A stretch of DNA of 64,000 nucleotides, taken from Craspedostauros australis. Lineage: Eukaryota; Bacillariophyta; Bacillariophyceae; Mastogloiales; Achnanthaceae. Position 1 is the first letter of the stretch. The number at the start of each line of letters is the position of its first letter. The notes under the pieces were generated by a model. It did not search any database. It saw only the letters and a program-made list of their open reading frames with translations, and was not told the origin of the DNA. Positions 1 to 12,500 of this stretch are shown one piece after another. The stretch is from the NCBI GenBank assembly GCA_026770025.1, contig JAMXDE010000035.1, forward strand, positions 310,001 through 374,000, given 5' to 3'. Both the position numbers and the translations under genes were made by a program.

Positions 1-317
1 CCTTCTGTTTCCGTCTGCTGTACCTCTGTCTTGTACGCTTTCACTTTGATTGCTGGCTGTGATGGTCTTGGTGTTGGTGTCTCTGTTGATGCCGATGTCG
101 GTCTCGGCTGGTCTCTCTGCCGCGTCTCTGCGCCGGCTCTTCGTGCAGCTTGCTCTGCTTCCGTTTCGATGATGACTCCTTGCTGAGCGCTTGGTTGTTG
201 GATGGGCGCACCCGCTCCTTCTCGCGTGAGGTTCGGAGTCTCGTCCTCGTCTCCCTCGGTCTCGTCCTCGATCACTGGTGTGAGAGGGAATGCAGTCTCT
301 TCGGTCTCTTCGCTCAT
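1..317 (-). CDS. Gag N-terminus of copia element D (partial, runs off the left edge)
   Basis: Reading the minus strand from the ATG at 317 gives 105 codons without a stop up to the window edge. The protein begins MSEETEET, is acidic, and then becomes rich in Gln, Arg, Thr and Pro. The start context (stop codon TGA directly followed by ATGAGCGA) is the same as at the gag start of element A at 8,189, whose protein begins MSEEEE. About 230 bp upstream lies the palindrome next to the LTR that A also has. It is therefore read as the gag start of a relative of A. No domain is visible in this short piece, and whether the rest of D is intact cannot be judged here. Confidence 0.5.
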   Translation of the reverse strand, partial: MSEETEETAFPLTPVIEDETEGDEDETPNLTREGAGAPIQQPSAQQGVIIETEAEQAARRAGAETRQRDQPRPTSASTETPTPRPSQPAIKVKAYKTEVQQTETE

Positions 318-500
318 TCAGCGCTCGTCTCGCTTCTCGTCTCTTCCTCGATCACTCGTGTGAGAGGGTACTCTTCCACTTCAGTCTTTTCTGCTCATTC
401 AGCGCCTCGCGCTCTTCGTTTCGTCCTCGATCACCGGTGTGAGAGGGTATGCTAGCTCGTCTCTCGCTCGTCGCTCATGCAGCGTCTCTTGCTCATGCAG
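260..500. repeat. Imperfect tandem repeat, period about 80 bp, three copies
   Basis: The word cctcgatcac followed by a ggtgtgagaggg-like stretch occurs at 266, 346 and 425. Copies share the surrounding CT-rich sequence and end near cattcagcg or catgcagcg. Each copy carries an ATGAGC on the minus strand, so the 5' end of the D gag region has been duplicated in tandem. Confidence 0.65.
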
Positions 501-549
501 CGTCTCAGTCTCTTCGATCTCTCCTTGCACAGGGCTTCCCTGGTGCTAA

Positions 550-561
550 CGTTTATAAACG
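550..561 (-). promoter_or_regulatory. Palindrome next to the LTR of D (putative primer-binding region)
   Basis: The 12-bp palindrome cgtttataaacg directly abuts the LTR terminus TGTTGG at 562. The same palindrome abuts the LTR of element A at 8,260-8,271, and the next bases are also similar. Its position is that of a reverse-transcription primer-binding site. It does not begin with TGG, so a full tRNA 3' end is not the obvious primer. An internal or half-tRNA primer, as known for Drosophila copia, is one possibility. Confidence 0.45.
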
Positions 562-927
562 TGTTGGAAGGCTCCGCGCACGGAGAATCGGTAGTAGTCA
601 CACTCTTTGTCGAAAGTGTTTCTGTTACTGTTACTGTCGTTACTATTGATTGTTGGTGAGCGAGCGTGGGGTATGAGATGATCAAGATGCTCTCTTGATC
701 CATCTCTTCCTTGCTCTCATTGCTTGGTGCAATCCTCTTGCACCTCCATGCACATTGCTCTCATGTTGCTCGTTGATGTTGACTTGATTGTCAACCTCGT
801 CGTTTCTCTCTCGTTGTCTCGTCGTTGTTCCATTCTCGGGTTTTGTTGAATCCGATGATTGATCGAATCTGATGGAATATTCACAACATATTTCATTCCT
901 GTAGACCTGGTAGTTAAGATCTTCATG

Positions 928-935
928 TGACGTCA
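928..935. promoter_or_regulatory. TGACGTCA palindrome (CRE-like) in the D LTR
   Basis: An exact TGACGTCA, the classic bZIP/CREB-type binding word. It lies inside the LTR, where transcription control elements are expected. Confidence 0.45.
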
Positions 936-1026
936 TGTGTGATGGATACTGTGGTATCCCTTGGTATCGCGGTATCCTGGCATCGTAGTATCGCGGTGTC
1001 TTCGTGGTATAGCGATGGTATCGCTG

Positions 1027-1034
1027 TGACGTCA
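1027..1034. promoter_or_regulatory. Second TGACGTCA palindrome in the D LTR
   Basis: Exact match, 99 bp from the first copy. Confidence 0.45.
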
Positions 1035-1223
1035 TAGTTTTGTATCGTGATTCCGCCACCAAATAGTCTAGATGGCGGCAAGCAAGTGTGACTGATGCAT
1101 ACACATCCGAGTACACACATTTCGACATGGGCAAGACAACGGAGACACCGAGAGGATCAGAGTGCTCAACTAATGAAATAGCAAACAGACCGACTATCAA
1201 CACCATCGTCATCCACAATGGTA

Positions 1224-2014
1224 TGTTGGCAAGTTCCGCTCACGGTAACCTACGATCGTGGAAGATGGTGTTGGTTGATAGTCGTCTGTTTGCTATTTCA
1301 TTACGTTGGCACTCCGATACTCTCGGTGTCCGTTCGTTCTCTTGCCCGATGCTCTCGGCGCTTCAATCTGTTTTGCAGATTCGGTCTCCGACTATGAGTC
1401 GGTACGCGAGATCCTCTCTCGCTCCTCTCTGTATTCTCTCTCTCTCTCTCACCATCGTGTGCTCGTGCTACACGATGCTTCGTGTTCGATGCGTACTCCG
1501 CATTCGACACTCTGTTCATTCAGTACTGGTTTCTACTCCATGAGTACTTACCATTTGAAGTTCACCTTCAGTATCCATGATCTTCATGGGTCATCGTATC
1601 TTTGCCTCCTGCTCTGACTTGGAGACAGCTGTCGACGTGGTGACATGTTGACATCCTGTCGACGTCAGTAGGCGTCCTTCTGCTCTCCAGATGTCACGTT
1701 CCATTGGTGATGCAGTAGTCTGTCAGATGATATCGTCATCTGAGGTTTAGTTGGGAAGTACCTCGAGATTCTCTTGGTACCATTGATGCATGGACGGACG
1801 ATCTTCCAATTTTCTCATAAATCGTTATTTGCAAATTTCCTCCAGAAATCTTGCCCCTTTTCGTGTGTTCCATTTCCCCTGTAATTCTGACGAATTACAA
1901 CACACTATCGACACGAGTGTAGTTATACCGTCCAAGTGCGTATGAGAGAATAACGGGTGAACGATGCACATATACACGTACATCTCGACATATACTCACA
2001 TGTACATCTCGACA
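1224..2014 (-). repeat. 3' LTR of element A
   Basis: Uninterrupted 791-bp LTR copy. It contains a TC microsatellite near 1,435-1,450 and a tandem of about 25 bp near 1,975-2,014 (acatctcgaca-type units). No coding capacity. The short reading frames here are chance. Confidence 0.85.
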
Positions 2015-2034
2015 CCCTTCCTATGTGCATTCGG

Positions 2035-5000
2035 TCATTCGAATGTTCTCGATGTGTCAAGGTACGACTCCTCATGTTCACGTTGCAAGTTGGCCTTGAT
2101 GTTCTTGGTGAATCCGTCGCTTGTGTTCTGCTCGGATTTGACGAAAATGATTTCGATGGTTTTGTTGATTACCATGTTCCTCACGTAGTGATGGCGCACG
2201 TCGATGTGCCGCGATCGTTGGGATGTTGATGGGTTCTTGGCGATGAAGATCGCTTCGATGTTGTCCACACGGACCTTGATCGGCGTCTTCACTGGGATGC
2301 CCACACTTTCGAGTAGCTGCATTACGAAGAAGATTTCCTTTGCCGCTTCGGAAAGGGCAACATATTCTGCTTCGGATGAGCTGAGTGTGACGGCCTTCTG
2401 TGCCTTGGATCGCCAAAGGATTGGTACCTTGCACAGGTATAGGATGAACCCTCCCACGCTGATTCTCGTGTTCTTGTCTCCTGCATATTCGCTATCGCAG
2501 AAGAGCTCCATGTCCCAGCCGTCGTCGTCTGGACGCGCTGGATGGATCTTCAATCCATAGTCCTTTGTATCGATCACATACTTGATGATCCGATACATCT
2601 CCTTCATTGCGGCCTTGGTGGGCCCGATCAATACCTTGGAGAGTTCCCTCACAGGGTTCGCGATGTCTGGTCGCGAGTGCTTGATGAGGAAGAGTAGCAT
2701 ACCGACGCCTCGGCGGTATTCGGCATGTTCTTCTGGTCCGACCTTCTGCAGTCCGTTATCTTCAGATGGTCGTACGATGATTTGGCCCGGGGTTCCCGGT
2801 GTCCCATAGCGTTGCATCTTCTCAACCTTGGTTCCGAACTCTTCGATGAGGTGTCGGATGAGATGTGGTTGACGCAATGTCGCTCTAGTCTTGTCATGGT
2901 TCAGTTCGATGTTGCAGCTGAGGTAGTCTCCGAGTCCACACTCGATTGTCACCTTGAACTTGCTGCCTTGGATGTCCTTCAGGAATGTCTCCAGTGCCTT
3001 GGAGTCTCCGCAACAGAAGCAATCGTCCACGTAGATGGCCACGATCATGCTTCCTTCGTTCGTCTTCCTGTAGAACAGGCACGGGTCTGCTGCGCTCTGT
3101 TCGAAGTTGATATTCTTGAGGGTCGATACCAACATCTTGAACCATTGCCTGGCGCTCTGCACAAGTCCGTAGATTGGCTTATGTAGGGTCAGAGCTTTGT
3201 CTGATTGATGATCCATCCCATTGGGACAGTTCATGTAGATCTCTTCGTCGAGGTCTCCATGTAGGAATGCCGTTACGACATCGACGAGTGCGCAGTCCAT
3301 CTTCTTGATTAGCATGATCACCATCATGACCCGATAGGTCACATCATGGATGACGGGTGAGTAATGCTCTTGGAAGTCTACTCCTGCGACTTGTGAATAG
3401 CCACATGCAACGAGTTGTGCTCGATGTGTGCCGTCACGCTTCAGCTTGAAGACCCATTTGCACTTGCAGCATCTGCGGCCGCGTGGGATGGCGTCTCGTT
3501 TGATCTTGCTATACACCTTGCGTGTATCCATGGAGTCGAATTCCTTCTTGATGGCTGCTCGATATCCCTTCCGATGGATAGGATCTGGGTGATTGAAGGC
3601 TCCATCGAACGTTGTAGGTTCGATGTGCTTCTCTGGTTCCTTGTTCTCGTCCTGCATCGACAGTCCGATGTCGATCGCTGGTGCTTCGGTGATGATTGCG
3701 TTCATCCCGTATAGTCCTGTTGTGCTATGATGAGTGATCTCGATCTCTTCGTCTTTGTCTTCGATCTCTTCGTCATCTGTAGTTTCGTTGTTGGATTCGT
3801 CAGTTATATCATCACTCAGTTTGTCACTATCGTCATTGGATGATGACTTGCTTTCGTAGCCTTCCTCCTTTCGACCTCGTTTGTTGAAGTCTGCGAGCTC
3901 ACGCAGAACTCTGGGAATACTCTTCCCTGCAGTTGACTTAGGATTAGCTTCTCCCTTCCTGCCTCGTGCTTCATGACGTCGGATCCTCTCCTTCTAGCTA
4001 TGTCACGCTTGTTTGGTTTGCTTGGTGGAGATCTGGATGGACTGTCATGTGTAGACCTCGCTGGTGTATTCGGAGGGGTAACACCTGTCTCGTCATCGGC
4101 TTCGTCGCCGGATGGTAGGATTTCGTCATCCTCATGGTTGGATTCGCTCCGATCTTCCTCGTCATTTTGGATTAGTTGAGTCACTACTCCGTCGTCCTCA
4201 TTATCCTCATCATCGCTGTCTGATAGGATGTAGTACCTGTTGCTGTCAGCGAAAGATACTCTCTTCGCTTCCGATGTTTGACGCGTTGCCGTTCTTGGCG
4301 TTGCTCCCTTCCGTCCGATGGTTGTGAAGCCGTCTGCGTCCGTTGTTCCTGTTTCGTTGGATATGTTTGGTGCTGGTGCCCAGCCACGGAACTGTCCGTA
4401 TGATTGGTTGAGCCACTTGATGTCGCGTGAACAGATGAGTGACTTGGTCGATGGTCTGTACATGTTGTAGACCCCTGATGCATGTTGGTGTGCATATCCG
4501 ATGAACACCATCTCTTCTCCTCTGTTCTTGAGTTTGGCGGTGATCCCGCCGTAGGTGGTCTTCACAACACCTACCTCTCCAAACGTGCGGAGCGCGTCCG
4601 CATATGGTGGATCGTTGCCGAAGAATTGTCGATGTGGTGACTCCTTCTGGTTCTTCGCTACGGTGATATTGGCGATGGCGGTGGCAGTGCTAGCAGCCGC
4701 TGCCCACAGGCCATGCCTATACTCTTCGTCGAGCTGTGCTCCATTGAGCATGGAGCGAATCTTGGTGTAGAGGTACGCGAACTTGCGTTCCACTCTGCCG
4801 TTCTGTTGCGGCGTGTTCGATGCCGTGTATTCGAATTTCACGTTGAGTCCTGCATCGATGAGAATATCCTCCGTGGATTTGTTCTCTCCGCTGTTGTCAC
4901 CTCGGAAGATGATCTGTTGGTCACCAGTCTGTGACTTGATTGTTTGAACGAATCATTTGATGTATCCTGGTTGATCACTTTTGTTCTTGAGAAAGAAACT

Positions 5001-8000
5001 CCAGCAGTGATCCGTGCAGTCGTCCACGATCAGGGTCCAGTAGCGTTTATCTCCGAAGCTTATGTGTTTAGTGTAACTAATGTCAATGAAGAACCGTTCG
5101 CCGCGGCGAGTGGCTCTTGGAATGGTTGCCTTCGGAATATTCTTCACTCTTGCGTTCGCGACCGCGCAGTCGCGACACACTGGCATCTCGCCGATGATTT
5201 TCCATCCGTACTGAGCGGCCGTCCGCTTCATGGTCTCGAGTGGCGCGTGGCTGAGCATTCGGTGCAGGTTCACCGCGCTGATCTCCTTGGATGGATTCTT
5301 GACGATGGCTGTACAAGCCTTGTCGTCGTCTGTTGGCATGATGGGATGCATCTGCACTCCCGTGATGAATCCGTTGGATGTGGGGAAGACTCGGTCGAAT
5401 ACGATCTTCATTCTGGATCCGTTGATGATGTCCATCAGAATGCCATTGTTACCAAGCTGGTAACCGTTGTACAGAGCCTTGTTCGTGGAGAAAAGGTTCA
5501 CCGCCATTTTCGGTGTGTACTTCACGTCATCGAGCCGGATGATGTGGCCAGTGTTGTTTCGCTGCTTGACTTTCAAGCGAATGGATCCCATCTTGGGAGA
5601 ATCCAGCTTCATGCTGTCTCCCACTTGGACGAAGGACTTGATGTGCCGCACATTGAAGAGAGCGGTGTCTGAATTGACGATGTGACACGAAGCTCCGCTG
5701 TCGGCGAGCCAAGTGTCCTTGTATCTGGTGCTCAGCTCGTGGAGTTGCTCCACGGCTGCCGCAGCTATCTCGTCGTCGAAGCTGCCGTCGTCGTCGTCTT
5801 CGTGGACTCCATCTTCGTTGTATGGATGATGATGGTCTCCGTCATCCATGTCGTCGGGTAGTTGCGCGTAGTCCGATGGAATGGTGCTGTTTCGATGTGA
5901 TCCTGTAACAGGATCATATGGGTGGACGCGTGGTCGTTCGCGTAAGAGTACGCGCATACATCCTCCAAGAATGTAATGAAGATCTGTCTCTGGGATCGTC
6001 TCTGTCTCGGCTGCTTCCAGTATGCGATTGATCACAACCGAATTGGCGAGAATCTCTTCGATCGATCTGAAGTTCTCGGATAGGATCGATCCCATCATGT
6101 TTACCCATATTGGTCTCAGCACTCCTTGTGCGACTCCTGGGAACAGGCTCACTCCTGCTTCCATCACTGCATCGAAGATGAGTTGCTTCTGGATCACCAA
6201 TGCTGTTTCTGTTGCATATGGGACGGTGTCATGACGATGGAGGTAGTTGGACCTGTTGGGATCCTCGATTGGTGGGAAGTCGATATTCCCTGGGTAGACG
6301 ACACGCTCGTTTGGATTGAAGCTGTCGTCTGGATGATTGCCGTCCTCGGATTCGTCGCTGTCATCCTCGTCGAAGATGCCCGATCTGTTGTTCCCCCCCG
6401 GTGGGGGAGGAGGCGCCGCGCCGCGGTCCGCCTCATCGTCTTCATCTGCGCCGTCCTCGTCGGCGTCGTCGTCGTCATCGCTCATGGCCTCTTCGATGTC
6501 GCTATCGTTGGCCTCGTCGTCCATCTCAGCTTCGTCGCCGTATGAACCGATCAGGTCGTGCGCGTTGAAGCAGCATTCGTAGCTCACTTCGCGTCTTAGA
6601 TCCACCTCGTGGATGATTGGCTCCTCGCTGAGCCACTCCGGGATGATCTCATCATCCTGCACTTCGTCGTCACTCCCGACGTATTCGAAGTTATCAAATA
6701 AGGAGTCTTCGATGTAGTCGTCGGACACCAACATGCAGAGTGGCATGTCTTTTGCTGAGAGTACCATCTCGTGCCCGCTCTTGTCGTGTCCTTCCGTAGC
6801 CGCGTTGGCTTGTTCGTTGTTCTTCTTGCTTTCGTTGAACTTCTTCTTTCGGCACTCCGCCTCACGATGTCCAAAGATGCCGCAGTAGTTGCACTTGCCC
6901 TTGAAGCCGCTTCCCTTGTTGCGCTTTCCGTTCATTTTGTTGTTGTTGTTGTTGTTTTTCTTGTTGTTCGATTTCTTGCGTTCTGGGCAATCGGCGGATC
7001 TATGGCCATACACGCCACAGTTGTGACAAGTACCCTTGAAGTTACCGGTGCTTGTGAAGCCGGTGTCGTTGCTCTTCGTGTTACTGTCTTGGAAGTCGTC
7101 GACGTATGCTTTGCCTCCTCTGTGCGTGGCGTATGCAGTGCGGAGTACTCCTCTGATCGTGTTGATGGTAACCAGTTCCGGATTGAACGTGAGTTGGTGT
7201 TGGAAGTTCACGACGTGGGTTTTGTATTCCACGCTCACCGTGCTGAGGATTTGCATGATCATTTCCTCGTCCGTGATCTCGTACTTGACATCGTGGAGAC
7301 GCGATCGTAGGCTCTCGAGTTGCGTGATGTAGATGTCGGGGTCCGTGTCTCTCTTCATCTTTTCGTTGTTGAATTGGCGCTTGAGTTTGATCTTCGTCAC
7401 CGCATCGGATGGTCGGAACTTCTCCGCGAGAACGTTCCATGCTGCGTGTGCGTCTCCTTCAGGGTAGTCATCGGAGATGCATTGGTTGATGTACTGGATG
7501 GCCTGCTTCCCTTTTCCTTTCTCTGCATCCATCATGAGGATCAGATCGCTGAAACAGTCGCATCCCAATTCGTAGATCTCCTCCATCGCTTCCTTGTCTT
7601 CATCGGCGGCTGCCGCGATCTCCTTCATCGTTGGCACCTTGGTCTTGCCTAACATCACGTCCTTCGTCTTCTGTGCACGAGCGTATGCCTTCGCTTGGGA
7701 CTCCCATGCGCTGTAGTCTTCCTGTTCACCACTGAACATCGGCGCCTTGATGCGTCGCTTGTTCATGTTGGCTGATGTCGCCATGTTGATTCGTTGTTTC
7801 GTCGTTGGTGCGCTCGCGCCCTTGATTTCCGTCGGTTTCTGTGTTGCCGATTCTTCGATTTTCGCCTGTTGTTGCGCGGAGATTGTTTTCGTCACAAATT
7901 CTCCTCCTGGTGGTGTCTCACTTTTACCACTCTGTTTGGTTGTGCGAATGCTCTTCGTCACACCAGTCTCCTCTTGCTTGATCGCCTTGAGAATCCTCTT

Positions 8001-8189
8001 CTCCTTACGATGTAGTCTTGCAGACCGTTCTTCTTCGGTCTCGTCGATCGCGCTTGCGTCTGCGCCTGATAGGACAGTAGCCGCGGCTGCTTCCTTCTCT
8101 TGTCGTGGTGGAGTCTCACTCGCACCTTCTTCTCTCTTGATAGCCGGATTGGACAAAGGGATGTCTTTCAATTCCTCTTCCTCGCTCAT
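2035..8189 (-). pseudogene. Gag-pol of element A, disabled by one stop codon and one frameshift
   Basis: Order from the start at 8,189: Gag with two CCHC knuckles (C-x2-C-x4-H-x4-C, near 7,020 and 6,890), a long acidic and Pro-rich linker, an aspartic protease with DSG (near 5,700), the HHCC integrase zinc region, the integrase core, then reverse transcriptase with YVDD (near 3,030) and RNase H. This is the Ty1/copia order. A TGA at 4,950-4,952 interrupts the integrase in frame, where the context suggests a lost Trp. Near 3,925 the frame shifts: the protein continues in another frame with an LRELADFNKRG-like stretch before the RT. The other domains look conserved. The leader from LTR to gag is only about 80 bp. 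Confidence 0.85.
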
Positions 8190-8259
8190 TCAGCTTGCTG
8201 CTCTTGAATGATGTTCGTCTTCCTCGCACGATACGATTCGCGGGCTCGCCCTGATCTAT

Positions 8260-8271
8260 CGTTTATAAACG
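8260..8271 (-). promoter_or_regulatory. Palindrome at the primer-binding position of element A
   Basis: The palindrome cgtttataaacg directly abuts the 5' LTR of A, as in D. Conservation between two otherwise diverged relatives suggests it matters for priming or packaging. Confidence 0.45.
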
Positions 8272-8630
8272 TGTTGGCAAGTTCCGCTCACGGTAACCTA
8301 CGATCGTGGAAGATGGTGTTGGTTGATAGTCGTCTGTTTGCTATTTCATTATGTTGGCACTCCGATACTCTCGGTGTCCGTTCGTTCTCTTGCCCGATGC
8401 TCTCGGCGCTTCAATCTGTTTCGCAGATTCGGTCTCCGACTATGAGTCGGTACGCGAGATCCTCTCTCGCTCCTCTCTGTATTCTCTCTCTCTCTCACCA
8501 TCGTGTGCTCGTGCTACACGATGCTTCGTGTTCGATGCGTACTCCGCATTCGACACTCTGTTCATTCAGTACTGGTTTCTACTCCATGAGTACTTACCAT
8601 TTGAAGTTCACCTTCAGTATCCATGATCTT
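8272..8630 (-). repeat. 5' LTR of element A, first part (interrupted by B)
   Basis: Matches 1,224-1,582 of the 3' LTR apart from a few transitions and a 2-bp microsatellite difference, then stops at ATCTT where element B begins. The LTR resumes at 18,111. Confidence 0.85.
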
Positions 8631-9173
8631 AGTTGGGACAGACTAGCTCCGGGACTGACCCGGGACTTGACTGTCCATCCCGCGTACACGGTATTCGGTA
8701 CCCAAGACCGATACTGTGATGAAAGGCTACCGCACACACGATGTGTAGTTGAACTGCAATCCTTGCGTTGCTCGCCCTCCAGCTCATGCACCCCTGCCAC
8801 CTGTCCACCTCGTCACCCTACCGAATATGCATCTGTCTTGAAGCATATCTATGTGAATGGATCAGCCACTGCTCTACGGGTGATGACACTGGAAAGCTGT
8901 ATGTGTGCAGGATCACCACGGCATGCTGCTGCGCAACAAAGAACGGCTGAAGTACGACAGCACGAACCCCACCTTTTTACTCGATCGTCCTACCAATAGT
9001 AAGCTTAACACATAAAACAAGCAATCAGAAACTATCTTACCAGCTTACTTCCAAGTCTACTACAGTTACATCATCGTCTGATACAGCTTTGTTCTCAACA
9101 TCAAACGGCGTCAAAACCGGTTGAAGGACAAACCATCCTCCTGACAACGTGCAGAAGACACGGAATACTAACT
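8631..9173 (+). repeat. 5' LTR of element B
   Basis: 543 bp with termini AGTT and AACT. Identical by eye to 17,563-18,105. Confidence 0.9.
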
Positions 9174-9529
9174 GGTAGCTGCGAGTGGTTCTCGCTTACA
9201 TCCACCTTTCCTCACTCTCAAAGAGACTTCCTCAAGCGCGCAGACCGCGGTGTCCAACGGCACTGAGCCCAAAGGCTCCAAGCCTCGCAGGACCAACGAT
9301 CCTGACTAGCAATCTATGAAGTTAGCCCGAAGGCAACTCATCAAATCAAGCCCTTGCTAAGCAAGCGCACCCAACCAACACCTGCAAAACCAGGTGTACG
9401 TCTCAAGAGCACCCCTGCCAAGACCTCCGTGCACACCTTCGCCACCGAAGGGAGGAAGAGCAGCAAGACCTGAGACAACCGTCGACACCAAGCGAAGCCC
9501 AACGACTTCGACACCTCCGCCGCCTCACC
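9174..9529 (+). other. Untranslated leader of element B
   Basis: 356 bp between the 5' LTR and the gag start. The first bases (ggtagctgcgagtgg) are the primer-binding candidate. No other structure is recognised. Confidence 0.6.
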
Positions 9530-12500
9530 ATGAGCGCCCAAGGAGAAGACACGAGCATCAGCAGCGAAGAACGCAGGCTGGAGGCTTTCGTGGAACGGCT
9601 CAACCAACAAGCCGCTCAAGCCCTTCGAGACCTCAACGAATCCCGAATCTCTCGAGGAGCTGCACCCATCCCTGCTCAGCAAAGAGACCAAACGGCAGCC
9701 GGGCAAGGAGAGGGCGAAACCGCCCAAGACAACGATGGAGACGCCAACGACCAACCGAACCCTGGTGAAACCGATGAAACCGCAAGACGCGGAGGGAACG
9801 AAGGCAACCCCGCCGAATCCACCGGAGGTGACTTCCCTTTTGCCGCCGACGAGGACCCCATCGGACCCGAGACCACATACGTGGCGTACGAAAGCGAAGA
9901 CAAGCCAGAGAAACCCATCATGGGTGGACTCACCAAGGCTGGTCGTCACTGGGTACCATGGACGGGAGGGAAACCGAACGTCGAATGGACGGGCCTTGCG
10001 GAAGACGCAGCCACGTCCTATGACAGCTCCCAACAGCAGCGCGTCCTCCACAACGGCTCGGACTCCAAGAACCAACCGGAGCGAGAGAAGGGCATCCGCC
10101 CACGCTTCCGAATCGGAGATAACCGCCAGCGCATGCTGCGCCTCCTCAAGGACCACATGTCCACAGCAGGTCTCATCTCGATGACCTACATGAGGAGCAA
10201 CGAACACGCCGATGAGATGGTGTGTGTCCTCGACGCCCCTGGCAGCACCACCATCAGCCAAGCCACTGACCACCATGACCTCTATCGCCACTTGTGGGAT
10301 CGATACGACAAGCAGAACAACGCATCTGCCGCTCGATTCCTACGCGACAGCCTTGACCCCGACCTCGAAGACCGCCTGATGAACCGCATCAAGCCGAAGT
10401 ATCAACAAGACTTCAACGTGATCTTCACTGAACTCATCAAGAGTATCACCTCGAGCTCGCTGGACAAGTACGCACGGCTCCAAGAGAAGGTCAGGAAGAC
10501 CACGCCCCAGAAGTTCCAAGGAGAGAACATCCAAGCCATGGCTGACGCTCTTCGCATCATGTGCAAGGAACTTCAAGACGCCGATCAGTTCGAAATCTCG
10601 CTTCTCCGTACCATGACAGACAACTTCTTCATGGCAGGAGGAAGAACCACGTCAGGAGAACGGTACCGTCATCGAATCCTCGACATCAGCGACCGACTCA
10701 GACGACTGATCGAAGACAAGTCCCTCAAGACCTACGAGCGAGCGGAGCCCCACCTGCTCCGTGAAGACCTCACCTGGATGGACATCTGCAGCGTAGCTGA
10801 GGATGCCTATCTCGACGAGCTGCAAGGCAACTCCTGGCACGCCAACAGGCACTCTCGTGATCGAAACACCCCTCGCATGCATGCAAACCACACCTCAACT
10901 ACGAAGGAAGCCCGTCTTCTGGAACAGCACAAAGGAGGCAAGCGACAGGGTGCTAAGAACAAGTCAACCACGAAGAGAGCACAACCAAAGAAGGACCCTT
11001 GGATCACTACGCCCCCAAGGAAGGGTGAGCCACAACAGAAGCTCATGAACGACAAGACCTTCCACTGGTGTGCGAAGTGCCGCCACTGGCGCATCTCCCA
11101 CGGCACAGCTGGCCACATCGACGACTTCCAGCGAAAAGCCAAAAGCCCACAGCTCGAAATCGACCATGCTGCCTGGACCTGCCTGTCCGCGGAAGCACAC
11201 GTGAGCGAGCTTGCCTGGTGGACAGCCGTGTGGGATGTCTTCACCTCCTTCGACACCATCAACATCTTGACAGGATCCTTTCTCGCCCTTTGCTCAGTGC
11301 AAATCGCCGTACTCGGCATCGAGTGTGGCTGGTACGTGATGAGCACTATGATGTGGATGACAACGGCCATTGTGCTATTCGCCCTCCACACCAGTGTCCC
11401 ACGGCATTACCAACCCACCTCAACTCGAACAAACAATGCAGCCAACGTCTGGAAGAAGAAACAACGAAAGCGTTTTAAAACTCACCAACGCTTCTACCAC
11501 CATCCAGCCAAGCCAGCAGACAGTCTGTACGACTCTGTGTTTGGCAACGACGACTTCAAACATTTCCTCCATGACAAACGCACCACCATCGCAAAATTCG
11601 ACGCTCCACGTGCGAACCACCGAAACCGAAACAAAACTCGACGGGTTCGCCGATGCAAAGGTACAAGCCAAAACTCCTGTCGCGCGAAGCATACGCCCAG
11701 TCCCGCTCGTCCACCCAACCAACGCTGCGAAGCACGACCAAGTGAACACGCAAACACCAACGTATTTATCAACGCCTATTACACCCTCACGGCCATCTTC
11801 GGTTGTAAACACGCCTTCGCCGCGCCTCACAAGGTAGAGGAGGTCATCCCAAGTGGTGGCTCCTTCGATGTAGTGTGGGACACCGGTGCCTCCATCTGTG
11901 TCACCAATGACGTGAACGATTTTGTGGGCCCCACCTCTGCACCAACAACACCGACCTTCCTTAACGGGTTCTTGCGTCGCACCAAAGTCAAGACGAAGGG
12001 TATAGTAGAGTGGTCGATCCTCGACACCAACGGCAAGCCACGATCCTTGCGTCTCCCGGCCTTCTACGTACCTGGATCATCCGTCAAACTCATCAGCACC
12101 ACAAGCCTCCTCCATCAGTACAAAGGAGAGAACATCATCGTGGAAGCTACCAACATCAAGTTGAGCGGTATCCCAGGAAACGAAGAACGAGGATCCATCA
12201 TCGCCCACAACCGGAAAGCAAATCGTCTTCCCACATCACGTGCCTACCGCACAGGCGACCTCTCCGACGTGCCAGCCGTGCTCACAACAACCATCACTTC
12301 TGTGGCGCAACACAACCAAAACCTGAGCCAACCACAGAAGGAACTCCTCAAGTGGCACTATGTCAGGAATCGGGGGTACGCTTTTACCAAGATACCCATG
12401 ATTGCCGCACCTCCCAATAATATCTTCACAACTCGACGAGGTCAACTTTGTTGGTAACACTCGGACCACCTTGCAGCCTGTCCCCCATCAACCCTCTGTC

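Noticed and set aside
1229-1964. Several open frames within the A LTR
   Set aside because: They recur in the other LTR copy with the same non-coding differences. LTRs of copia elements are not coding.
9341-10291. 316-codon minus-strand frame across the leader and gag of element B
   Set aside because: Opposite the Gag frame and starting inside it; no recognisable features.
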